From positions 496,001 through 560,000 of the forward strand of contig NZ_WXEW01000001.1 of NCBI RefSeq assembly GCF_009901565.1: DNA of 64,000 bases, in the 5' to 3' direction. This DNA comes from Herbidospora solisilvae. GTDB taxonomy: Bacteria > Actinomycetota > Actinomycetes > Streptosporangiales > Streptosporangiaceae. The notes under the pieces are model-generated. The model did no database searches and had not been told where the DNA came from. It saw nothing but the letters and a program-made list of their open reading frames with translations. The translations under genes were made by a program, and so were the position numbers. Positions 55,300-63,141 of this stretch are shown here, piece after piece; the first letter of the stretch is position 1, and each line of letters opens with the position of its first letter.

Positions 55300-55932
55300 A
55301 TGAAGGCCGTACTGGAAGTCACCGCACTGTCCGCCGGTTATGGCGCCGCGCGCGCGATCCGCGCCGTCACGATGCGGGTTGAGCAGGGAGAACACCACGC
55401 CATCGTGGGCGGCCCCGGCTCGGGCAAGACGACGCTGCTGCGCACGCTCGTCGGCCTGCACCCCGCCGCGAACGGGACGATCCGTTTCAACGACACCGAC
55501 ATCACCCGGGAACGTCCGGAATGGCGGAAAGCCCGTGGGCTCTGCCTCATGCCGCAGAATCATCGTTTGTTCACGTCGCTCACCGTGGAGGAGAATCTCC
55601 TGGTCGGCGCACGCTGGGCGGCCCCCGGGCCGTGGACCCTCAGCAAGGTCTACGACCTCTATCCGAACCTGCGGGAAAAGCGCCGCGCCCACGCCGCGGC
55701 CCTTTCCCTCACCGAGCACCAGGCCGCCGCCGTCGGCCGCGCCCTGATGGCCAACCCCCGGATCCTGCTCCTCGACGCGCCCGCCGACCTGGCGGCCCTC
55801 GACCGTCTCACGAAGGAGGGCCTGGCGGTCGTGGCGGCCACCCGCGAGGTGCCGGCCGGGGCCTGCCACGTCCACCGCCTGGTCGACGGGACGGTCACGA
55901 CCACCCGGACGGAGGTCCGCTGCCGCCGCTGA
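55300..55932 (+). CDS. Orphan LivF-like ABC ATPase with degenerate motifs
   Basis: This 210-residue protein is like LivF-type ATPases but short. Walker A (GGPGSGKTT, 37-45) is intact. The signature reads L-S-L-T-E (135-139), and Walker B ends D159-A160, so the catalytic Glu is Ala. No permease or binding-protein gene is nearby. It would bind ATP but probably not hydrolyse it well. It may be an ATP-dependent regulator or a decaying gene. It is divergent from the AraC gene. Confidence 0.75.
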   Translation: MKAVLEVTALSAGYGAARAIRAVTMRVEQGEHHAIVGGPGSGKTTLLRTLVGLHPAANGTIRFNDTDITRERPEWRKARGLCLMPQNHRLFTSLTVEENLLVGARWAAPGPWTLSKVYDLYPNLREKRRAHAAALSLTEHQAAAVGRALMANPRILLLDAPADLAALDRLTKEGLAVVAATREVPAGACHVHRLVDGTVTTTRTEVRCRR

Positions 55933-55967
55933 GCCGCGGCGCGCACCGTCCGTCCGGATGCGCCCTG

Positions 55968-57107
55968 TCAGGTACGGGTCCAGCGCTGGTTGGCGGCGCC
56001 GTTGCAGGACCAGATCTGCAACGGCACCCCGTTGGCCGTCGAGTAGTTCGGGACGTCCAGGCATTTGCCCGCGCCGACGGCGGTGATGGTGCCGTCGGCG
56101 TTGAAACGCCACTTCTGGTTGTTCTGACCGTTGCAGTCCCAGATGATCACGGCTGCGCCGTCGGCGGTGGAGCCGCCGTTCACGTCCAGGCACTTGTTGC
56201 CGTAGACCCGCAGCTCGGACGCGGACGTGGCGGTCCACCGCTGGTTGGCCTGCCCGTTGCAGTCCCAGATCTGCGCCCGTGCGCCGTTGGCCTGGGAGAC
56301 CCCCGCCACGTCCACGCACCGGTTCGAACCGACACCGCGGATGGAACTCGTCGTCGACGGGGACGGCGACGGGGTCGGGCTGGGGGTGGTGTTCGGCTGG
56401 CCGATGCTTCCGGGGATGGACTGGAGGGCCGCGTACCAGGCGGCGGCCATCTTGTCGTAGCCGCCCGCCGTCGGGTGGATGCCGTCGATCAGGTCGGCGG
56501 TGGTGAGCTTGCTGTACATGTCGACCAGGTGCACCCGCTTGCCGGCGGAGACCTTGCTCCAGACGATGTCCGGGATGGCCGCGTTGAAGGTGCGGGCCGC
56601 GGCCGCCTGGCCGGCCGACGACAGCGGGATGATGGTCGCGACGAGGACGTCGGCGTTCGGGACCGTCGCGGTGATGCGGTCGATCAGCGCGGACAGCCGC
56701 TGGGGCGCGGTGGACACGTTGTAGTTCTGCAGGATGTCGTTGGTGCCGATGTGCAGCAGCACGGTGCGCGGGTTGTGCGTCCGCAACCAGCCGGTGACGT
56801 TGGCGTCGATCTGGTCGATGCGCCAGCCGGGATGTCCCTGGTGATCGTGGTCGCCGAGCGAGCCCGGCCCGTTGAACTGGGTGCCGACGAAGTCGACCGT
56901 GTACCGGGCGGCGGCCAGCCGCTGCCACAACCCGATGCGGTAACCGCCGGGCACCTGGGTGCCCTCGGTGATGGAGTCGCCCAGGGGCATGACGCGCACC
57001 CCGCCGTTGGACTCCGCCTGGGCGGCGGTCGCCCGGACGGCCACCAACAGGGCGAGCACGGTCACCGCTCCGAGCACCAGGGTGAGTAATCGTTTCCCAG
57101 CGGACAT
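55968..57107 (-). CDS. Secreted SGNH hydrolase with ricin-type lectin domain
   Basis: This 379-residue protein has a signal peptide (about 1-32), an SGNH/GDSL hydrolase with G-D-S-I-T (43-47), G-T-N-D (121-124) and D208/H211 (D-G-I-H-P), a Pro/Ser/Thr linker (about 235-255), and a C-terminal beta-trefoil (about 258-379) with three Q-x-W repeats, a CBM13 lectin. It is probably an exported esterase or deacetylase bound to polysaccharide such as xylan. ATG 57107 has GAGAGG 6 bases upstream; TTG 57113 is an alternative. A LacI-type palindrome lies upstream. Confidence 0.92.
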   Translation of the reverse strand: MSAGKRLLTLVLGAVTVLALLVAVRATAAQAESNGGVRVMPLGDSITEGTQVPGGYRIGLWQRLAAARYTVDFVGTQFNGPGSLGDHDHQGHPGWRIDQIDANVTGWLRTHNPRTVLLHIGTNDILQNYNVSTAPQRLSALIDRITATVPNADVLVATIIPLSSAGQAAAARTFNAAIPDIVWSKVSAGKRVHLVDMYSKLTTADLIDGIHPTAGGYDKMAAAWYAALQSIPGSIGQPNTTPSPTPSPSPSTTSSIRGVGSNRCVDVAGVSQANGARAQIWDCNGQANQRWTATSASELRVYGNKCLDVNGGSTADGAAVIIWDCNGQNNQKWRFNADGTITAVGAGKCLDVPNYSTANGVPLQIWSCNGAANQRWTRT

Positions 57108-57137
57108 GGCCAACCTCTCATCGTGCAGGTCAGGAGG

Positions 57138-57153
57138 ATGTGAGCGCTAACAT
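57138..57153 (-). promoter_or_regulatory. LacI-family-type operator
   Basis: ATGTGAGCGCTAACAT has perfect arms around AGCGCT except for one G/A pair, like operators of CebR-type LacI repressors. It lies 31 bases before the SGNH hydrolase start, suggesting sugar-dependent control of a secreted carbohydrate-active enzyme. Confidence 0.55.
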
Positions 57154-57345
57154 CTCCACCCGTGATCTACGTGGTGAATCATGCGAAGCAAACAGGAAAC
57201 AAATGGCGACCGTCAAGAGTATGAAACATCGCGGCACGTCTTCCTGCGGCGGGGCCGCCCCCGCCCGCCGGGGCACTGAAACTTTCCTCACGGGCGGCGC
57301 CTCCGGGGTTGGAATACCTCCCCGTCAGGCACGGTTTCCGCCGGT

Positions 57346-58083
57346 ATGACGACAACCAGAGGCCGGGTCCGGCTGGAGCCGACGGCCAAGCGTTTGCGCG
57401 TTTATCTCGGTGGCCAGCTCGTGGCCGACACCACGTCGGCGCTCATGGTCTGGGAGGCGCCCTACTATCCGACCTACTACATCCCGATCAAGGACGTCGT
57501 GCCCGGGGTGCTCAAGGAGGCCGGTCCGGGGCCCCATTCGCCCTCCCGCGGCGACGCCACCCTCTACACCGTCACGTCCGGCGGCAAGGAGGCCCCGGCG
57601 ATCGTCTACGCCGACTCGCCGATCGAGGAGATCCGCGACCACGTCCGGTTCGAGTGGGACGCCATGGACTCCTGGTTCGAGGAGGACGAGGAGGTCTTCG
57701 TCCATCCGCGTGACCCGTACACGCGGGTCGACATCCTGCCGTCGTCCCGGCACATCAGGGTCGAGGTCGACGGGCAGACGGTCGCCGACTCGCGGCACGC
57801 GCGGATCCTGTTCGAGACCGGGCTCCCGGCGCGCTACTACCTGCCCAAGACCGACGTGCGGTTCGACCTGCTGGAGGCGACCGACACCGTCACGCACTGC
57901 CCCTACAAGGGGTCGGCCGAATACTGGTCGGTCAACGGGAACAGGGATCTCGCCTGGTCCTACCGCACGCCGCTGCCGGAGAGCCAGAAGATCGCCGGGC
58001 TGGTCGCGTTCTACAACGAGAAGGTCGACGTCTACGTCGACGGCGAGCTGGAACAGCGCCCGAAGTCGAAGTTCTCGAAGTAG
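57346..58083 (+). CDS. DUF427 family protein, two tandem domains
   Basis: This 245-residue protein has two copies of the DUF427 beta-fold: residues about 10-110 with 'RLRVYLGGQLVADT' and 'YYIPIKDV', and about 120-240 with 'HIRVEVDGQTVADS' and 'RYYLPKTDV'. In the second copy these are followed by 'HCPYKGSAEYWS', the most conserved DUF427 stretch. Cytosolic, no signal peptide. Function unknown. No clear ribosome-binding site precedes the ATG. Confidence 0.85.
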   Translation: MTTTRGRVRLEPTAKRLRVYLGGQLVADTTSALMVWEAPYYPTYYIPIKDVVPGVLKEAGPGPHSPSRGDATLYTVTSGGKEAPAIVYADSPIEEIRDHVRFEWDAMDSWFEEDEEVFVHPRDPYTRVDILPSSRHIRVEVDGQTVADSRHARILFETGLPARYYLPKTDVRFDLLEATDTVTHCPYKGSAEYWSVNGNRDLAWSYRTPLPESQKIAGLVAFYNEKVDVYVDGELEQRPKSKFSK

Positions 58084-58098
58084 CCGAGCCCGGACGAT

Positions 58099-59382
58099 CT
58101 AGGCGGCGAACAGGAGCATCAGGCCCGTCACCGTGTAGACGACCATCAGCACCAGCAGGGGCACCTGGCCCGCCACGGCCGTGCGCCTGGGGAACAGCAC
58201 CAGGGCCCGGTCGTGGGCCAGGGCCGTGCCGAGAACGTGGCCGATGACGATCAGGGTCACCTGGAGCATGGCCACGGCGGCGGGGGTCAGGAAGGCCGAC
58301 TGGACGGTCCAGTTCGCCGTGCCGAGCCAGTTGGCGCCGGTCATCAGGGGGTCGGAGAGCAGGGCGACGGTGCGCTGGCCCTCGTACACGAGCAGGGTGA
58401 AGTAGTGGGCCACGACGTAGCCGATCGCGATCGGCACGATCGAGTGGGCGATCTCGCCCGCCGTGCGGTCCTGCTCCCCCATGCCGCGCCGACCGGCCAG
58501 CCGGGTCGCCAGCAGGTAGGCCCCCAGGACGAGCAGGATGACCGACAGCAGGCCCACGGTGCCCAGCACCGGTGACGGCAGGCTGTTCTCCTGGACGAAC
58601 CTGACCCAGACCGGCGCGTTGGAGACGCTGTCGTACATGGTCGAGCCCAGCAGGACGATGACCAGCACGACCAGGCCCGGCGCGGGGCGCAGCGTGGTCA
58701 TGCCGTCGAGCGGGTTGCGCCAGACCAGCACGCCGTCGTCGCGGCGGGCGATCGGGGACAGCCGCCCGGCCAGGTCGCTGTAGACCTCGAACGCGTCGCC
58801 CTTGTCGAACCACCGCACGCCGTAGACGAATCCGCCGGCCAGCATCGCGACGGCGTACAGGGCCAGCCATCCGCCGATGACCGGCAGGGTCACCCGCCCG
58901 GGGGCGACCAGCTCCAGCCAGACGAAGGCGAGCAGCCCGGCGGCGGCGGGCCAGTAGCCGAGCCGCTCGGGCAGCGGGCGGACCGCGCGCCGGCCCCGGA
59001 CCAGCAGGACGACGGTCCGCAGCGGGTTGAACAACCGCCACACCCCGCCGAAGACCAGCGACAGCGGCACCAGGCCGACCCAGAACAGGACGTAGACCAC
59101 CCCGGCCGTGGGGTTGTCGGCGTCGTCGGGGCCGAAGAAGCCGATCAGGAAGTACGCCGTCGCGACCAGGCCGACGGCCCGCCACACCCGCTCCGGCACC
59201 CGCCACTGGAGGAACCTCGGCAGCGGCCGGGCGTCGTCGAGGCCGACGCCGAGCCGGGGCTCCCGCCACAGGAACCCCAGCGCGGCGAACGACACCACGA
59301 GGCAGACGATCGCGCCGATCAGGGCGGCGGAGAACGGGATGGGCAGGTCCTGACGGCCGCCGACGCCGTGGGCCAGCAGCAT
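58099..59382 (-). CDS. Polytopic membrane protein at the end of the ebo/copC operon
   Basis: This 427-residue protein has about nine to ten probable membrane helices and short soluble loops. Its ATG (59382) overlaps the TGA of the cupredoxin-like gene (ATGA), so it is translationally coupled. It has no strong similarity to a known transporter class in motifs that I can see. Position suggests a copper- or redox-linked membrane role with CopC and the cupredoxin, but this is inference. Confidence 0.7.
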   Translation of the reverse strand: MLLAHGVGGRQDLPIPFSAALIGAIVCLVVSFAALGFLWREPRLGVGLDDARPLPRFLQWRVPERVWRAVGLVATAYFLIGFFGPDDADNPTAGVVYVLFWVGLVPLSLVFGGVWRLFNPLRTVVLLVRGRRAVRPLPERLGYWPAAAGLLAFVWLELVAPGRVTLPVIGGWLALYAVAMLAGGFVYGVRWFDKGDAFEVYSDLAGRLSPIARRDDGVLVWRNPLDGMTTLRPAPGLVVLVIVLLGSTMYDSVSNAPVWVRFVQENSLPSPVLGTVGLLSVILLVLGAYLLATRLAGRRGMGEQDRTAGEIAHSIVPIAIGYVVAHYFTLLVYEGQRTVALLSDPLMTGANWLGTANWTVQSAFLTPAAVAMLQVTLIVIGHVLGTALAHDRALVLFPRRTAVAGQVPLLVLMVVYTVTGLMLLFAA

Positions 59383-59726
59383 CAGCTCACCACGAGCTGG
59401 AAGAGCTGGAGGTCCTGGTCGTGCGTCTCCACCTCGAACAACCCGGTCGTGTCGGCCAGGAACGAGATGACCGAGGGGTGGTTCGGCAGCAGCGTCGCGG
59501 CCTTGTCGTACCCGTGGACGTGGGCCTCGTCGGCGACGTCGCTGGTCACGGTGATCTTGACACCCTGGTTGAGGCGGACCTCGATCCGGCCCGGGGGCGG
59601 GGTGACCTTCTTGCCGGAGATCGTGATCGTGATCTCCTTGATCGGGCCGACCGCGGCGGCCGGTCCCCCGGTGGCGCAGCCCGACAGGGCCATGACCGCC
59701 ACGAGCAGAGCGGCGAGGTGTCTCAT
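59382..59726 (-). CDS. Cupredoxin-like lipoprotein
   Basis: This 114-residue protein has a signal with lipobox M-A-L-S-G-C, then a beta-sandwich region with 'EITITISGKKVTPP' and 'ADEAHVHGYDKAATLLP', as in EfeO-type cupredoxin domains. The H-x-H-G-Y stretch could be metal-binding. No copper-ligand Cys is seen, so it may not be a classical blue-copper site. It starts 11 bases after copC and overlaps the membrane gene by 3-4 bases. It acts at the outer face of the membrane. Confidence 0.75.
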   Translation of the reverse strand: MRHLAALLVAVMALSGCATGGPAAAVGPIKEITITISGKKVTPPPGRIEVRLNQGVKITVTSDVADEAHVHGYDKAATLLPNHPSVISFLADTTGLFEVETHDQDLQLFQLVVS

Positions 59727-59737
59727 CGGTTCTCCAG

Positions 59738-60529
59738 TCAACGTTTCTTCGCGCCGGCCTTGGGCCGGTTGTTCTTCGCGGGGTTCCCCGACCTGCCGGT
59801 CTTCTTGGCCGGTGGACGTCGCATCGCCCGCGCCAGCAGCACGACGACCCCTGCGCCCAGCACGACCGGGATCAGCCAGACCAGCGGGCTGTCGTCGCCC
59901 GTCTCGGGCGCGGCCACCGGCGACGGCGCCACGCTCGGCGCGGCCGTCGTCACGGTCTGGGTGTCGGTGGTCGGCAGGGTCACCGGCTGACTGTCCTGCG
60001 AGTGGGCCGCCTCGATCGTGGCGAGCAGGCCCGGGTCGGGGCCGTGCGTCGGCTCGGTCCAGTCGGCGGGCGCCTTGCCGGTCTTGCCCGCGTAGGTGAA
60101 CTGCAGCTTGCCCTTGACCTCTTCGCCGTCGCTGGCGATCGACAGGTACTCGACCGTGTACTCGCCGACCTTCGGCCAGTAGGCCACGGGGACCTCGACC
60201 GAGTAGCCCTCGTGGTAAAGGCGGGGCTCCCACTTGCCGTCGATCAGGAACAGCTCCGTGACCGGCTCGTCGAGGCGCTTGGTCGCGCCGGTGAGCCACT
60301 GCCGCTCGACGCGCTTGCCGTCGGGGCCGGTTACGGTGAAGTGGGCGTTGCCCGGCGGCGCCTCGGTGAACCAGAGCGTCACGGTCTGGCGCGGCTCGGC
60401 GAGGGTGCCGCCCTTCTCCGGGGACGACTCGACGAGCTGGCCGTGGGCGAACGCCGGGCCCTCCAGGAGGACCGTCGTCGTGCCCAGGCAGAGCACCGCG
60501 ATCAGCAACCGGGCCAGCCATCTCGTCAT
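59738..60529 (-). CDS. CopC-family copper resistance protein, membrane-anchored
   Basis: This 263-residue protein has a signal peptide (cleavage near residue 28) giving a mature N-terminus H-G-Q-L, the copper-binding His of CopC proteins. The CopC domain follows (residues 30-125), then further beta-rich sequence, a low-complexity linker, one C-terminal membrane helix (about 222-240) and a basic tail. It binds copper outside the cell. Its ATG overlaps the eboE stop (ATGA, 60526-60529), linking copper handling to the ebo genes. Confidence 0.88.
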   Translation of the reverse strand: MTRWLARLLIAVLCLGTTTVLLEGPAFAHGQLVESSPEKGGTLAEPRQTVTLWFTEAPPGNAHFTVTGPDGKRVERQWLTGATKRLDEPVTELFLIDGKWEPRLYHEGYSVEVPVAYWPKVGEYTVEYLSIASDGEEVKGKLQFTYAGKTGKAPADWTEPTHGPDPGLLATIEAAHSQDSQPVTLPTTDTQTVTTAAPSVAPSPVAAPETGDDSPLVWLIPVVLGAGVVVLLARAMRRPPAKKTGRSGNPAKNNRPKAGAKKR

Positions 60530-61677
60530 CGGGACAGGTCCTCCAGTCCGAGCGCGACCAGGCGGTCGCGCGTCCAGGCGAGCTCGGCGGCCAGACCCGC
60601 CACCAGGCCCGCGTCTCCCTGTGGGCGGCGGTCCTCGGGCAGGACCTGCCAGGTGTAGGTCTCGACCTCCACGTGGTCGGTCACCGCCCGCTCCCCGCCG
60701 AAGAGCGCTTCGAGGGTGGCGTTCAGCACGCCGCTCGTGCTCGCCAGCGGCGGCTCGGGGTCGGCGTGCAGCGGCAGGTGGAAGTGCACCCGCCAGGCGT
60801 CCTCCCCGGGCAGGCCGGCGAGGGCCTCGTCGAGGTCGTCGCACGACCCGCCGCCGCGCTCCCGGGTCTGGTGCAGGAACCGCTCCTCGTGGAAGGCTGC
60901 CAGCTCCTCCCTGGCGGAGGCGGGGTCCTCGACGTGCAGGGCGCAGGAGGCCTGCGTCTTGACGACCGGCAGCCCCGCCGACTCCAGCGAGGCCAGCGCC
61001 TCGGCCGGGTCCTCGAACTGCACCGCCAGGTGGCAGACGTCGAGGCAGACGCCGAGCCAGTCGTGGTCGAGCGCGGCGAACTCCTCGCACGCCTGCCCGA
61101 TCGTCTCCACGACGCAGCCGGGCTCGGGTTCGAGCGCGACCCGGATGGTCCGGCCGCTGGAGGCGGCCAGCTTCGAGAGCCCCTCCGCCAGTTCGCCCAG
61201 CCTGTTCCGCGCCTCCGCCGCCTTGGCCGGGTCCCAGTCCGTCCGCCACGCGAGCGGGAGCGTCGAGACGCTGCCGCGCGCGGCGTCCTCGGGCAGCAGC
61301 CCGGCCAGCACCGAGGCGCAGTCGAGCGTGTAGCGCAGCCGGTCGTGGGTGGTCCAGTCGGGGACGTACACCTTGCGCTTCACCACCGGGTCGTGGAAGC
61401 CCCGGTAGGGGAAGGCGTTGAGCGTCACCACCTCCAGGCCGCGGGCGGCGAGCTCGCGGCGCAGCCGCACCACCTGGACCGGGTCCTCGACCAGGGCGGT
61501 CGCGACGTCGCGCGCCAGCCACAGGCCGAGGCCCAGGCGGTCGACGCCGAGGGCCTCCCGGACCGGCTCGCCGAAGCGGGCGAGCTGGCCCAGGACCCCC
61601 TCCAGGCTTTCCGCGGGGTGGACGTTGGTGCAGTAGGCGACGTGCACCGTCGATCCGTCGGGATGCCGGAGCCGCAT
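60526..61677 (-). CDS. eboE: EboE-like TIM-barrel protein (sugar isomerase/epimerase type)
   Basis: This 383-residue protein is related to xylose isomerase-like TIM barrels. It shows 'TLNAFPYRGFHDPVVK', 'VALEPEPGCVVET', 'LGVCLDVCHLAVQFED' and 'VHFHLPLHA', with conserved Glu/Asp/His residues that could bind a divalent metal. This matches the 'metabolite traffic protein EboE' family. In cyanobacteria ebo genes are tied to export of scytonemin-type compounds; no actinobacterial role is established. One base separates it from the TatD-like gene. Confidence 0.85.
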   Translation of the reverse strand: MRLRHPDGSTVHVAYCTNVHPAESLEGVLGQLARFGEPVREALGVDRLGLGLWLARDVATALVEDPVQVVRLRRELAARGLEVVTLNAFPYRGFHDPVVKRKVYVPDWTTHDRLRYTLDCASVLAGLLPEDAARGSVSTLPLAWRTDWDPAKAAEARNRLGELAEGLSKLAASSGRTIRVALEPEPGCVVETIGQACEEFAALDHDWLGVCLDVCHLAVQFEDPAEALASLESAGLPVVKTQASCALHVEDPASAREELAAFHEERFLHQTRERGGGSCDDLDEALAGLPGEDAWRVHFHLPLHADPEPPLASTSGVLNATLEALFGGERAVTDHVEVETYTWQVLPEDRRPQGDAGLVAGLAAELAWTRDRLVALGLEDLSR

Positions 61678-61678
61678 G

Positions 61679-62536
61679 TCAGGCGTCCTTGCGCACGCCG
61701 CGCAGCACCGAGTTGCCCTCGAAGGTCTCGTCGGTCTTCAGGTCCTCCAGGTCGAGGCGGCCCGACTGGCCGTAGAACTCGACCGGGTTGCGCCACAGCA
61801 CCTTGTCGACGTCGTCGGCGCTGAACCCGGCGGCCAGCATCGCGTCGCCGGTCTTGCGGGTCTTCAGCGGGTCGCTGCGGCCCCAGTCGGCGGCGGAGTT
61901 GACCAGCATCCGGTCGGTGCCGAACTCCTGGAGGATGCGGACCATGCGGTCCTCGTCCATCTTGGTGTCGGGGTAGATCGAGAACGCGGCCCAGCTGCCC
62001 GACTCGACGACCATCTTCACGGTCATCTCGTTGAGGTGGTCGACCACGACCATGCCCGGGTCGATGCCCGACTCGCGCACGACGTCGAGGGTCCGCTTGG
62101 TGCCGGCGGCCTTGTCGCGGTGGGGGGTGTGGACCATGATCGGCAGCTCGTGCTCCTTCGCCAAGTCGAGCTGACGCGTGAAGGCCTCGTCCTCCTCCTT
62201 GGTCATCGAGTCGTAGCCGACCTCGCCGACCGCGACCACGCCGTCCTTGGCGAGGTAGCGCGGCAGCTCGTCGAGGACGTCCACGCAGCGCGGGTCGTTG
62301 GCCTCTTTCGGGTTCAGCGCGATCGTGCAGTGGTGGCGGATGCCGAACTGCGCGGCCCGGAAGGGCTCCCAGCCCACGAGGGAGTCGAAGTAGTCGAGGA
62401 ACGAGCGCACCCCGGTGCGCGGCTGGCCCAGCCAGAAGGCGGGCTCGACCAGGGCGCGGACGCCGGCCTCGTACATGGCCTCGTAGTCGTCGGTGGTCCG
62501 CGACGTCATGTGGATGTGCGGGTCGAAGATACGCAT
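61679..62536 (-). CDS. TatD-family amidohydrolase (EboB-like)
   Basis: This 285-residue TIM-barrel hydrolase has H-x-H at the N-terminus (D-P-H-I-H), a Glu in 'VAVGEVGYD', His in 'PIMVHTPH', His in 'VVVDHLNE' and a late Asp in 'NSAADWG', the TatD/amidohydrolase metal ligands. In the ebo operon this corresponds to EboB. It starts 2 bases after the eboA stop codon. The substrate is unknown. Confidence 0.88.
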   Translation of the reverse strand: MRIFDPHIHMTSRTTDDYEAMYEAGVRALVEPAFWLGQPRTGVRSFLDYFDSLVGWEPFRAAQFGIRHHCTIALNPKEANDPRCVDVLDELPRYLAKDGVVAVGEVGYDSMTKEEDEAFTRQLDLAKEHELPIMVHTPHRDKAAGTKRTLDVVRESGIDPGMVVVDHLNEMTVKMVVESGSWAAFSIYPDTKMDEDRMVRILQEFGTDRMLVNSAADWGRSDPLKTRKTGDAMLAAGFSADDVDKVLWRNPVEFYGQSGRLDLEDLKTDETFEGNSVLRGVRKDA

Positions 62537-62538
62537 GT

Positions 62539-63141
62539 TCAGGACTCCTGGTCGGCGAGTTGGAGCACGAGGTGCACGTCGTCGGGCACCACGCGGCCGG
62601 CCGCTTCGCGCTCCTTGGCGAAGTCGGTCAGCATGCGGGCCAGCTCGGCGTCGGCGCGGTCGGCCAGGCCCGCGACCGCGGCCACGGGAACGCCCACGAA
62701 AACGCACTTGAGCACGCCGTGCCGCCAGCTCTCGTCGTCGAGGTGGGCGGCGGCGTAGGGGCCCATGGCGGCGGCCACGAGCCGGGTGTCGTTGGTGCGC
62801 AGGGCGTCGCGCACCAGCGGCAGCCCCTCGTCACCGAGGCCGAGGATGGGCAGCGCGCGCAGCACCGCCCGCTTCTCGGCGTTGTCCCCGTCGGCGTACG
62901 CCCGGGACACCGCCGCGGCCCGGGGCCGCGGCAGCGCGTCGAGCAGCAGGGCGCGGGCGGCGTCGTCGGCCGTCCAGCCGGTCAGGTTCTCCAGGGCGCC
63001 CCGGCCGACCTTCCGCCCGGCCGCCGGGAACAGCACGGCCAGTTTCGCGGGGTCGTCGGCGATCTTCCTGCGGGCGTCCTCCAGCCACGCCGCCGCCTCG
63101 GGGGTGAGGTCGAGGGCGGCGCGCAGGTCGTCGGGCGTCAT
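62539..63141 (-). CDS. eboA: EboA-domain protein
   Basis: This 200-residue, mainly helical protein has no catalytic motif but the EboA-type features 'RALPILGLGDEGLPLVRDALRTND' in pieces and 'FVGVPVAAVAGL' near residues 140-160. Its ATG overlaps the TGA of the inositol-phosphate synthase gene (ATGA, 63138-63141). Context (TatD, EboE) supports the name; function unknown. Confidence 0.85.
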   Translation of the reverse strand: MTPDDLRAALDLTPEAAAWLEDARRKIADDPAKLAVLFPAAGRKVGRGALENLTGWTADDAARALLLDALPRPRAAAVSRAYADGDNAEKRAVLRALPILGLGDEGLPLVRDALRTNDTRLVAAAMGPYAAAHLDDESWRHGVLKCVFVGVPVAAVAGLADRADAELARMLTDFAKEREAAGRVVPDDVHLVLQLADQES

